The notes beneath the pieces are model-generated. The model had not been told where the DNA came from. It saw nothing but the letters and a program-made list of their open reading frames with translations, and did no database searches. The translations under genes were made by a program, and so were the position numbers. This document shows positions 53,271 to 60,698 of a stretch of DNA of 64,000 bases, in pieces. Every line of letters starts with the position of its first letter. Position 1 is the first letter of the stretch. The stretch is taken from the NCBI GenBank assembly GCA_024691305.1, contig JAILNS010000036.1:186001-250000 (forward strand), in the 5' to 3' direction. Origin of the DNA: Lachnospiraceae bacterium (lineage in GTDB: Bacteria; Bacillota; Clostridia; Lachnospirales; Lachnospiraceae).

Positions 53271-54389
53271 TCAGTTCTTTTCCCAGCCTGCCGCCATCTT
53301 TTGATCAAGTTCTTCAAAGTTTTTTAGTCCCCCGAGTGCATCGTATGCGGCAACGCAGCATGCTCCGGTAGCCACTGCATATTTTACACTCTCATCGAGT
53401 GAACACCCATTTAAAACAGATGTTAAAAATGCTGCCACGCTCGTATCTCCGGCTCCTGTTCCGGACAGGATCTTTTCAGGTTTAAAACTCTTTTCAAATC
53501 CTCTTTTGCCTGCCCATCCGGATACATTAAATTCAAGTCTCTCACCGAAACCTTCAAACGCCGATCTGTCTTTGGTACAATAATACATTCCCGGGGCACC
53601 GCACTTGATCAGCACGATCTTTGCTCCCATATCCAGGCATTTATCTCCGAGCGGTTCTATATCATCTTTGAGGCTCATTATCTCGGTCAGATCCCTGTCG
53701 GGATGATCGCGTCTCAGTCTCTCATATTTATCTCTTTCCAGCATAAACATAAGTTCCTCGACGCTCGGAACAAATATATCCACATAAGGAAGCGTGTCTG
53801 ATAAGATCGCATTCCAGTCACTTCTGCCTGAAGGAGTATCGGGATCGACTGCAGCCAGATCAAGACTCGTAACGGTTCCTGCTTCTTTGACCGTACGCAT
53901 TATCCTCACCAGTTCTTTGCCTTCATTTTCGTATATGCGTTTCATTAGAGGAGGATATCCGAAATGGAACAGCGCCGCTTCCTTAATTGCATCCATCGGA
54001 AGATCGTCGGCACAGAATGTATCATTTGCACCGGGATTATGTAAGAATATCCTGTCCACTCCGGGAATCGCGATCACTACAGAATAGGATGTGGAATCCT
54101 CACTGCTTCGTATAAGCCCTAAAGAAGCATCATATCTGTCTGCGATCTGCATGATCATATCCCCTAAAGCATCCTGACCGATCTTACCTGCAAGAGTAAC
54201 ATCGGCTCCAAGTATCTTCATTGCAAGCCCTGTGTTAGCAACCGATCCGCCTGTATGAATATCCGCATTCCCGACATTTATCAGTCTTCCGGGTGAAAGA
54301 ATATCCTGGATCTTAGATGATGACTGCTCCGGGATAGCCGGCGTGATGTCTAAGCATATATGTCCGGCCACTACCGCCTTTTTACTCAT
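53271..54389 (-). CDS. PfkB-family carbohydrate kinase
   Basis: 372 residues, longer than the usual 300-330. Substrate signature NADIHTGGSVANTGLAMKILG near the N-terminus, and catalytic anion hole GTGAGDTSVAAF near 320 with Asp as base. Central insertions (about 225-265, RDKYERLRRDHPDRDLTEIMS) account for the extra length. It should phosphorylate a furanose sugar or polyol with ATP. With the class II aldolase 18 bases downstream it forms a kinase-aldolase pair like those for tagatose, sulfosugars or inositol derivatives; none of these can be chosen. GAGAGGTG precedes the ATG. Confidence 0.89.
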   Translation of the reverse strand: MSKKAVVAGHICLDITPAIPEQSSSKIQDILSPGRLINVGNADIHTGGSVANTGLAMKILGADVTLAGKIGQDALGDMIMQIADRYDASLGLIRSSEDSTSYSVVIAIPGVDRIFLHNPGANDTFCADDLPMDAIKEAALFHFGYPPLMKRIYENEGKELVRIMRTVKEAGTVTSLDLAAVDPDTPSGRSDWNAILSDTLPYVDIFVPSVEELMFMLERDKYERLRRDHPDRDLTEIMSLKDDIEPLGDKCLDMGAKIVLIKCGAPGMYYCTKDRSAFEGFGERLEFNVSGWAGKRGFEKSFKPEKILSGTGAGDTSVAAFLTSVLNGCSLDESVKYAVATGACCVAAYDALGGLKNFEELDQKMAAGWEKN

Positions 54390-54437
54390 CGGATCACCTC
54401 TCTTTATACGTAATTAAAATTTGTTTGTCATATAATG

Positions 54438-55490
54438 TCAAAAACCGTTAAACTCTGAAACAGGACTTATATCGAGTTTTACTTCATTTGCCGAAGATGT
54501 ATTTTCAAGATACTCATTCTTTCGTATCTCATAATCCCATTCATATGCCCATACAGGTACATTTCCGTTTTCTTCATAAAATTCTTCAACTGCTCCCCAG
54601 TCTTCAGGAAGCCTGTACAGATAATAATACTCATCATCAGGATTTGATTCATGTTTTGTGGGATCATATGATTTTCCTACTATGGGAAGGAATACCCCGA
54701 CCCTGTCGTTAAGCTTGTACCATGTTTCGGAAGCATAATCCATGGTTCCGAATGTACTCTTTAACATCCCGTCTTCATAAAGGGTGGCTTCACCCCGGTA
54801 ACTTCTGTTATATGCCACTACAGCCTGCTTTTTGCAAAAAGTATATATATCACATACCTCCCCTGAATAAGTGATGATCAGTTCATCGTCACAATTCTTA
54901 TCGATATCATAAATGGCATATCCGACATCATCATTAAGGCCTGAGTCCACTCCCCATGGCCATCCCATTTCCATAAGTGCGCTGTGATACCCCATCCTTG
55001 TCATCATATCAGTGGTATATAAGCCGCTCTGTGTCGCCTTATAATAAAAGAGGATATCTTTATATGCTTCATACTCATTTGTATATAACGAAGCTTCTTC
55101 CGTATCGGTTTTGCTTCCTGTCCCATCGGTCTCCTCTGTTTTCACATCGGTTCCTCCGTCAGGCGTTTTAGATTCGTCAGTATCTGATGCTCCATCTGAT
55201 TTAGCATCGTCTTTTTCAGCCTCAACCGCATCTTTTTCCGTAGTTTCCTCAGTTTCTGCTTCGGGAATTTCTGCTGCATCTGCTTCAGCATTTTCCTTCT
55301 CCGGTTCGGGAATTTCTGCCGCATCTGCTTCAGCGGCTTCCGCAGTTTCTAATCCGGCCGTGGTTTTCGACTCCGTACCGGTATCGTTAGTACCGGCCTG
55401 TGTATCATCGTTTTTTCCACAAGAAGTGATAGACAGACTGCATATTAAAGTAAATAGCACTATCTTACTTATGAATCTTTTTTTATTCAT
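54438..55490 (-). CDS. Lipoprotein with long acidic low-complexity linker
   Basis: 350 residues. Lipobox SITSCG (Cys24), then about 110 residues of Glu/Ala/Asp/Thr repeats including two copies of AEADAAEIPE, then a globular C-terminal domain (about 140-350) with YAIYDIDKNCDDELIITYSG, which looks like an EF-hand-like or calcium-loop segment of a substrate-sensing beta domain, and YYYLYRLPEDWG. The linker would hold the domain away from the membrane through the cell wall. GGAG is nine bases before the ATG; the gene begins eight bases inside the preceding gene's end. Function unknown. Confidence 0.8.
   Translation of the reverse strand: MNKKRFISKIVLFTLICSLSITSCGKNDDTQAGTNDTGTESKTTAGLETAEAAEADAAEIPEPEKENAEADAAEIPEAETEETTEKDAVEAEKDDAKSDGASDTDESKTPDGGTDVKTEETDGTGSKTDTEEASLYTNEYEAYKDILFYYKATQSGLYTTDMMTRMGYHSALMEMGWPWGVDSGLNDDVGYAIYDIDKNCDDELIITYSGEVCDIYTFCKKQAVVAYNRSYRGEATLYEDGMLKSTFGTMDYASETWYKLNDRVGVFLPIVGKSYDPTKHESNPDDEYYYLYRLPEDWGAVEEFYEENGNVPVWAYEWDYEIRKNEYLENTSSANEVKLDISPVSEFNGF
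55261..55334. repeat. Direct repeat in the lipoprotein linker
   Basis: Two copies of a 29-base unit (55261-55289 and 55306-55334), 28 of 29 bases identical and offset by 45 bases, code for the duplicated acidic peptide of the linker. Confidence 0.85.
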
Positions 55491-56784
55491 TTTTTTCTCC
55501 TGAATTTGTGATAGTATTTTCGGTATACATCATGGGAATGACCGCCTTAAAAACATACGAATTAACGACCCTGAAGCCATTTGTTTCAAGAAACTCCATG
55601 TATCCTTTTTCATCCCACTCAACCTCAAAAACAACACCGGCTTTTGATAATATACCACTCATCATATTGCTTATTTTATTATCATTTGTATGGATGAAAT
55701 TAGGTGCTATGAGAACTCCGTCAGGGCGCAATACCCTCTTTATCTCCGAGAGCACAGCCTGGGGATCGGGAACTATATGAAGTGCATTTGCGATTATAAC
55801 GATGTCAAAACTGTCATCGTCATATTTAAGATCCGAAGCATCTGCCTGTTCATATGTCAGATTTGGAGGATTTAAACCCTGTTTAGCCTGTTCTAACATC
55901 TTCTCGGAAAAATCAGTGGCGATCATAGACTTGGTAAACCCTGCAACCTCTTTGGCTATAAGGCCTGGGCCGGTAGCAAGTTCAAGTACCTCTTTATCAG
56001 CAACCACCTTCCTAATCCTTTTGTACATGTCTTTATATGCTTTTTTATTACTCGGTGATCCTGTTACAAAGAACTTGTAAACAGGTGCGAAACGATCCCA
56101 TACATCCTTGTTTTGGGCTGTAACTGATCTGTATCTTTCTATCACATTTTCACTTTTATATTCTTCGGGCAGATCATCGGCCTCGTATACCAGACTGTAA
56201 AGCTCTACTCCGTCCGAAAGGTGTTGAGTTGTCACACATTTCATTCCCAGATGCATGTACTTGTCACGCTTTACTATCGCATCGGTTTCAAGTACCACCG
56301 GAAGCCCGTGCTTTCTTCCCGCTTCAAAAGCTATCTCCAGTGTGGGACGCATAAAGCCCTGTCCCTGATACTCCTTTACGACAGCTACCATTGATACATA
56401 TATATATCTGATCTTCAATTTCTTAAGCATTGAAGCATAAGACTTTTCAGGTTTGTTTTTTATGCATGCTATTGCAACACTTCCAAGCTTTCCTACTGAG
56501 AAGTTTCCGGGAATCCCTTTTAAAAGTTCATATCCCGCTGAAATATCTGTCTTTTTGTCAGAGTGTTTCATGGCTATAAAGCCTTCGTGATTCTCACTCG
56601 TCGAGTATAGACACCCCTCCATTATCATACTTCTGGCAAATGCGGAAATATAATCGCTTACACCTTTAGAACCTTTGGACAGATAGGCCATTCCGTATTC
56701 ACCATCGCCATATCCGTAATCTCCGAAAGCATCTCCTATCTTACGGACTTCCTCATCTGATAATGCATAAACTTTGATAGACAT
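55483..56784 (-). CDS. GNAT acetyltransferase fused to a SAM-dependent methyltransferase
   Basis: 433 residues. Residues 1-195 show a GNAT fold with the acetyl-CoA motif VVKEYQGQGFMRPTLEIAF; residues 225-420 are a class I methyltransferase with motif I VLELATGPGLIAKEVAG, acidic ATDFSEKML, DASDLKYDDDSFDIVIIANALH and the late motif VLRPDGVLIAPNF. The second half resembles UbiE/MenG-like small-molecule methyltransferases. A single protein with both activities suggests two sequential modifications of one substrate, or a sensing GNAT domain. GGAGGAGG lies before the ATG. It sits between a Gph-like phosphatase (33-base gap) and the lipoprotein (8-base overlap). Substrate unknown. Confidence 0.87.
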   Translation of the reverse strand: MSIKVYALSDEEVRKIGDAFGDYGYGDGEYGMAYLSKGSKGVSDYISAFARSMIMEGCLYSTSENHEGFIAMKHSDKKTDISAGYELLKGIPGNFSVGKLGSVAIACIKNKPEKSYASMLKKLKIRYIYVSMVAVVKEYQGQGFMRPTLEIAFEAGRKHGLPVVLETDAIVKRDKYMHLGMKCVTTQHLSDGVELYSLVYEADDLPEEYKSENVIERYRSVTAQNKDVWDRFAPVYKFFVTGSPSNKKAYKDMYKRIRKVVADKEVLELATGPGLIAKEVAGFTKSMIATDFSEKMLEQAKQGLNPPNLTYEQADASDLKYDDDSFDIVIIANALHIVPDPQAVLSEIKRVLRPDGVLIAPNFIHTNDNKISNMMSGILSKAGVVFEVEWDEKGYMEFLETNGFRVVNSYVFKAVIPMMYTENTITNSGEKNE

Positions 56785-56817
56785 GCTGATCCTCCTCCGG
56801 CATTATAAAAAGTATTC

Positions 56818-57486
56818 TTATCGGATCCTGTTAAGCTGTTCAAGTATCGATACTACTTCTGTGGGGTCGGTAGCAAAAACACTTGCCCCGTTTTCCAAAA
56901 GTCGGTCTTTGTCACGAAAGCCCCATAGAACAGCGATACATGGAAGGCCGGAATTATCGGCTGTTTTAAGGTCTACTTCGGAATCACCGATATATACAGA
57001 TTCTTCCTTATTGCTTCCAAGTTCTTTTAATGCTTCCATGACCGTGTCAGGCGCGGGCTTTCTTTGGATCTCGGGTCTTTCTCCTATGGCTACATCCACA
57101 TATTCCGCAAAAAAACGATCGTTCAGTTCTTTAACTGCAGAATCGATCTTATTGGACACTATAGCCATCTTATATCCACGCACACTCAGTTGTTCCATAA
57201 GTTCAACGATACCTTCATACGGTCTCGTCTTATCCAGGCAATGTGCATCATAATGTTCCTTGAAAATAGGAAGCATATTATCAATGGTTTCTTTGTCTGT
57301 TTCTGAAGGAACCGCACATTCAAGTGCATATTTGATACCGTTCCCAAAAAACTGCCTGTATTCCGAAGCGGTACGTGCAGGCAGCCCGAATCTGTCCAAA
57401 ACATAATTAACGGAATCCGTCAGATCATCGAGTGTATTTAAGACGGTTCCGTCCATATCAAAAATAACCGTATTAATTTTGCTCAT
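56818..57486 (-). CDS. HAD phosphatase, phosphoglycolate phosphatase-like
   Basis: 222 residues with motif I DMDGTVLNTLDD (nucleophile Asp10), motif II Ser/Thr in MAIVSNK, Lys in RKPAPDTV and motif IV in YIGDSEVDLKTA, plus a helical cap domain, the Gph/PGMB type. Likely substrates are 2-phosphoglycolate or other small phosphates; Gph-type genes are hard to assign by sequence. It lies 11 bases after the DUF3990 gene in a long co-directional run and may detoxify side products of the kinase-aldolase pathway, but that is only positional. Confidence 0.9.
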   Translation of the reverse strand: MSKINTVIFDMDGTVLNTLDDLTDSVNYVLDRFGLPARTASEYRQFFGNGIKYALECAVPSETDKETIDNMLPIFKEHYDAHCLDKTRPYEGIVELMEQLSVRGYKMAIVSNKIDSAVKELNDRFFAEYVDVAIGERPEIQRKPAPDTVMEALKELGSNKEESVYIGDSEVDLKTADNSGLPCIAVLWGFRDKDRLLENGASVFATDPTEVVSILEQLNRIR

Positions 57487-57497
57487 TATAATTCACC

Positions 57498-58022
57498 TTA
57501 AAAGCTCTGCATGCAATCCGCAAAAGCCTGCTGATATTCCTCTTCTTCCGCTTTAAGGAGAGCTTTGATATCCTCATCACTATGTACCTGCACAGCATCT
57601 AACCACTTTAACTGTTGTCCGGCCTTTTCACTTTTTAATACGACCTGCGTATATTCAGGTCCGATCATCAAAAGTTTAAGAGCCTCATCGGTACTTAAAT
57701 ACCCGCTGCTTATGATCCCGAAGGTATCATAGATCGTATCATTTGCTATGGGACCTATGATCACATCGGCTTTTATCGTATCATTAAGTCTTCTGTTACC
57801 GAATATATATTCAAACCACTCTCTGTTTCGGGACAGTTCTATAATATCCAGTCCCCCGGTATCCAATTCGTATTCATTTATAAACGCTTCATTGAGTGAC
57901 CATCTCCTGCAGAAATCATAATCTTTTGAAAGATAAAACCCCTGCCCGAAATCGGCGTTCTTTCTGCCATGAAATATATCAGGATTTTTGATTATCAGCT
58001 CACTTGTATGATACAGTCTCAT
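57498..58022 (-). CDS. DUF3990 domain protein (ADP-ribosyltransferase-like fold)
   Basis: 174 residues. The start MRLYHTSELIIKNPDIFHGR, then NADFGQGFYLSKDYDFC, is the DUF3990 signature; the H-T-S, GxGFYL and later conserved acidic positions recall the small ADP-ribosyltransferase fold. DUF3990 genes frequently occur next to short DUF3791-like genes, suggesting a two-component toxin or modification system. No such partner is seen here: the neighbours are a membrane protein (6-base gap) and a Gph-type phosphatase. The ATG has AAGGATG about 11 bases before. Function is uncertain; enzymatic ADP-ribosylation is inference. Confidence 0.8.
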   Translation of the reverse strand: MRLYHTSELIIKNPDIFHGRKNADFGQGFYLSKDYDFCRRWSLNEAFINEYELDTGGLDIIELSRNREWFEYIFGNRRLNDTIKADVIIGPIANDTIYDTFGIISSGYLSTDEALKLLMIGPEYTQVVLKSEKAGQQLKWLDAVQVHSDEDIKALLKAEEEEYQQAFADCMQSF

Positions 58023-58028
58023 ATGATC

Positions 58029-58592
58029 TTAATCATCCTTACATCTGGTCAGTATGATCAATCCTATCACCATAGCCACCATACCGAAGATCATCCCGCA
58101 GATACCGTTATACTGTGAAGTGTCACGCCCCTTCTGTGTAAAAGAAAGAATAGCAGTCTGAGTAAGTGTTAATGATATCAGAGCGGTAGCCAATGAAATA
58201 AGACTTATCATCTTATTTTCATTATTATTGTTCTTATGAGCCTTAATTATCCCTCTTACAGCCAGCACTATATCGGTAAATGTGACAGCGGCTATAAGGA
58301 TCGCAACACGCATATCATATTCTGCCGAATTTCCGTTTTTATATATCCAATATGAATATATGACAAAAAGAAAACTTGAAAGCATTACTATCCAGCCGAC
58401 GAAGTTCTTCTTTTCTTTTATGATCGCACCTCTGGCACCTGCTATTCCGAAATTATATAAAGCAGAAAAAGCGATCAGCCACAGACCGCTCACCAGAGCC
58501 AAAACAAGTTTTAAGACACCCATAAATATTCCCTGCACCACAGAGAACTTAAGAGGATATCTTTTTTCAAGCCATGTCATAATACGATCCAT
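58029..58592 (-). CDS. Multi-pass membrane protein, function unknown
   Basis: 187 residues with about five hydrophobic helices (about 18-48, 60-78, 90-112, 128-150, 160-182) and short polar loops; no conserved domain recognised. The start at 58592 (MDRIMTWLEKRYPL) is preferred over a TTG at 58607 because AGGAAG lies three to five bases before the ATG and overlaps the TTG. Its end is six bases from the DUF3990 start, so the two are probably made from one mRNA. It heads the long run down to 49981, with a strong inverted repeat upstream. Confidence 0.72.
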   Translation of the reverse strand: MDRIMTWLEKRYPLKFSVVQGIFMGVLKLVLALVSGLWLIAFSALYNFGIAGARGAIIKEKKNFVGWIVMLSSFLFVIYSYWIYKNGNSAEYDMRVAILIAAVTFTDIVLAVRGIIKAHKNNNNENKMISLISLATALISLTLTQTAILSFTQKGRDTSQYNGICGMIFGMVAMVIGLIILTRCKDD

Positions 58593-58612
58593 AATCTTCC
58601 TCAACAAGTAAA

Positions 58613-58693
58613 AAACCTTTGAACAACTTCGATTATATCGTAAAAACTTCGTAAAGCATACGCAAAAAATAATCGAGTGTCCAAAGGTTTTAT
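58613..58693. repeat. Long imperfect inverted repeat (terminator or structured RNA)
   Basis: The left arm AAACCTTTG-ACA-CT-CGATTAT (58613-58637, with three extra or changed bases) pairs with the right arm at 58670-58692 (ATAATCG-AG-TGT-CCAAAGGTTT), leaving a loop of about 32 bases. T runs flank both sides. It lies between the 37-residue ORF and the membrane-protein gene and probably ends transcription in the minus direction, but it is longer than an ordinary terminator. Confidence 0.6.
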
Positions 58694-58734
58694 TTTTGAG
58701 TAAGTTTTTTCAGGTTTCAGTCCATCATAAAAAC

Positions 58735-58848
58735 TTATCTGGCTTCTCTTCCGGCTCTTGCATGTCTGATCCCCAATATTCCTGCAACTACACAGAGTGC
58801 TGCTGCGCCTATCATGACCGGGTGTTTTTTCTTCTTTTGTACTTCCAT
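58735..58848 (-). CDS. 37-residue membrane peptide
   Basis: A short open frame with sequence MEVQKKKKHPVMIGAA at the start, a hydrophobic stretch (AALCVVAGILGI) and the basic end RHARAGREAR. A GGAGGG box nine bases before the ATG is as strong as those of the large genes around it. The layout (basic end, one helix, basic tail) fits a small bitopic membrane peptide. No family recognised. It is followed by the long inverted repeat. Confidence 0.6.
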   Translation of the reverse strand: MEVQKKKKHPVMIGAAALCVVAGILGIRHARAGREAR

Positions 58849-58901
58849 AATCTTATTCCCTCCGTTTTAATACACTTTAAACTGTTTTTTATACTCTATA
58901 T

Positions 58902-59318
58902 TTATGCTATCTTGCCTGATGCTTTAAGCCACTGTACTTCATCATGAATGGTTTCCTGATATGATCTTGTATGGTAACCAAGTTCCTTCTTTGCCTTAGA
59001 AGAATCAAAGGTGTTGTTTCTGGCCAGATTATATACCGAGAATGTTGTAAGAAGCGGCTTGTCACCTGTCTTCTTTGCACGGTCTTCCATTACCTTACCC
59101 ATTATGTTGGCTGCCCAGATAGGTAAGAACATCTTAACGGGCTTGCATCCACTCTCATCACTGACCATCTCACAGAAATTCTTAAAGGATACGGGTTCAT
59201 TGCCAAGTATATAGCACTCGCCGCATCTGCCCTTATCTATGGCTGCTATAGTGCCCTGGGCAAGGTCTCTTACATCGCACAGATTAAATGTACCTGCGAT
59301 ACCGGCAGGCATTTCCCC
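58902..59318 (-). pseudogene. 3' remnant of an NAD-dependent epimerase/dehydratase gene
   Basis: An open frame of about 136-140 residues matches only the C-terminal two fifths of extended short-chain dehydrogenases of the HpnA/dihydroflavonol-reductase type: FNLCDVRDLAQGTIAA, GRCGECYILGNEP, TTFSVYNLARN, KAKKELGYHTRSY. The NAD-binding Rossmann half and the YxxxK active site are missing. Upstream of the ATG at 59312 there is no RBS; the reading frame runs directly into the end of the sirtuin gene. The remnant was therefore created by a deletion that removed the first ~190 codons and joined it to the sirtuin gene. It might still be translated by coupling but cannot be an active epimerase. Confidence 0.8.
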
Positions 59319-60130
59319 AGTTTTTCTACCACTTCACCTATATCGGCATCTATACACACCGATCTTTTTTTGATCGCATCCGGACAGGAAGCCTCTCCGT
59401 AATTAATACAGGCATAAAAAGCGTCAGGATTTTGGGCCGTCATTTGCCAAAAAGGATATTTGATTATGCCGGGTGTGTTATATCCTACTCCAAGTTCAAG
59501 AAACAGGATATTCCCTTTCCTGGTCATAAGAAAATTCTCGTATCTTTCCGAAGCCGCATGCCAGCCTTCATCCTCTGCAAACCTGTCATCGGACCTTAGA
59601 TTCATGGTCATGGGTTTTCCGCAACGAGGGCATCTGGGTATCAGTTCGGAGGGAATCTTCATATCGGACTGTTGCTCCATCATATCACGTATCATAGTTT
59701 CGTTATCATACGTTTCCTGACTGCATGGTTCACTGCACTGAAACAGTCCGTAATCTCCCTGTGTATAAAAAAGTCTCTTCTTATCAAAACCGGCTTTTTG
59801 AAAACAATGATCCACGTTTGTGGTTATAACAAAATAATCTTTGTCTTTCACGAGCGAAAACAGATTCTCATACACCGGCTTTGGAGCATCCATATATCTG
59901 TTTATAAATATATATCTTGACCAATATGCCCACATTTCTTCAGGCGTCTGATAGGGATAAAAACCACCGGAGTACATATCGTTAAATCCATACTTATCTG
60001 AAAAATCCGAAAAATATTTTCTGAATCTTTCTCCACTGTAAGTAAACCCCGCAGATGTGGAAAGTCCTGCTCCTGCTCCTATGATAACGGCTTCTGCCGA
60101 TCTTATTTTTTCTCTAAGCTTATCTGTCAA
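59270..60130 (-). CDS. Sir2-family protein with Gln at the catalytic His position
   Basis: 286 residues. The NAD loop GAGAGLSTSAGFTYSG (about 17-32) and TTNVDH are present, and four Cys (QCSEPC and CPRCGKP) make the zinc site. At the place of the usual catalytic His the sequence is YTQGDYG, Gln instead of His, as recalled for class M sirtuins (SirTM), which act as ADP-ribosyltransferases. The last ~14 residues (KCLPVSQVHLICAM) come from reading into the epimerase remnant and replace the native end. The start is TTG at 60130, nine bases after GGGGAGGG; no ATG is available before the NAD loop. It overlaps the nitroreductase gene by 11 bases and so belongs to the RiPP-maturase transcript. Confidence 0.85.
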   Translation of the reverse strand: MTDKLREKIRSAEAVIIGAGAGLSTSAGFTYSGERFRKYFSDFSDKYGFNDMYSGGFYPYQTPEEMWAYWSRYIFINRYMDAPKPVYENLFSLVKDKDYFVITTNVDHCFQKAGFDKKRLFYTQGDYGLFQCSEPCSQETYDNETMIRDMMEQQSDMKIPSELIPRCPRCGKPMTMNLRSDDRFAEDEGWHAASERYENFLMTRKGNILFLELGVGYNTPGIIKYPFWQMTAQNPDAFYACINYGEASCPDAIKKRSVCIDADIGEVVEKLGKCLPVSQVHLICAM

Positions 60131-60698
60131 CTATCTTAACCCTCCCCGGTTTTCTGGGCTTACTTATGGGAGGCTCCCCATCGATATATCCCAATATAAC
60201 AAAGCATTCACATACATAATTATCCGGAACTTCCCACTCTTTCATCAACCTTCTTCCCTCATCGCTGTCGAAAGTCTCTGCTCCTCTTGATATTATACAT
60301 GATGCTATGCCCAGTTCCGTAGCCTGAAGTATCATGTTCTCGGCTATACAAAATGCATCAGCGGTCTTAAACATAAAGTTACTCTGTCCAAAAATCGCAA
60401 CCACACAGGGGGCAGAATAAAATCCGTCCTTCATCGCAGGATCATCGATTACACTGGGCTGTTCCCTGGATACATATGAACCTATAAGGTTCCCTCTGTT
60501 AAAATGCGAAAGATTCATTATACCGAGTTTTTTTGTAAGTTCCTTATCGTGAACCGCCACCATCATGCTCCTTTGTCCACCCCCGGCATTCGGTGCATAA
60601 TTACCTGCTTCAAGGATAAGTTCAAGATCCTTACGGCTTATCTGTTCTTCTTTATACTTTCTTATCGAGTGTCTGCTCTTTATTATATCCATTAACAT
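60120..60698 (-). CDS. Nitroreductase-family flavoprotein
   Basis: 192 residues with SRHSIRKYKEEQ (FMN phosphate binding), APNAGGGQRS, AIAENM-like FCIAENMILQATELGIASC and FVILGYIDGEPP, all typical of FMN nitroreductases. The family includes NAD(P)H oxidoreductases and flavin-dependent dehydrogenases that make azolines or oxidise peptide residues in some RiPP pathways. GGGAGG is seven bases before the ATG at 60698. It overlaps the radical SAM gene by seven bases and the sirtuin gene by 11, so all three are translationally coupled. Possible tasks are redox support of the maturase or tailoring of the peptide; neither is proved. Confidence 0.9.
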   Translation of the reverse strand: MLMDIIKSRHSIRKYKEEQISRKDLELILEAGNYAPNAGGGQRSMMVAVHDKELTKKLGIMNLSHFNRGNLIGSYVSREQPSVIDDPAMKDGFYSAPCVVAIFGQSNFMFKTADAFCIAENMILQATELGIASCIISRGAETFDSDEGRRLMKEWEVPDNYVCECFVILGYIDGEPPISKPRKPGRVKIVDR

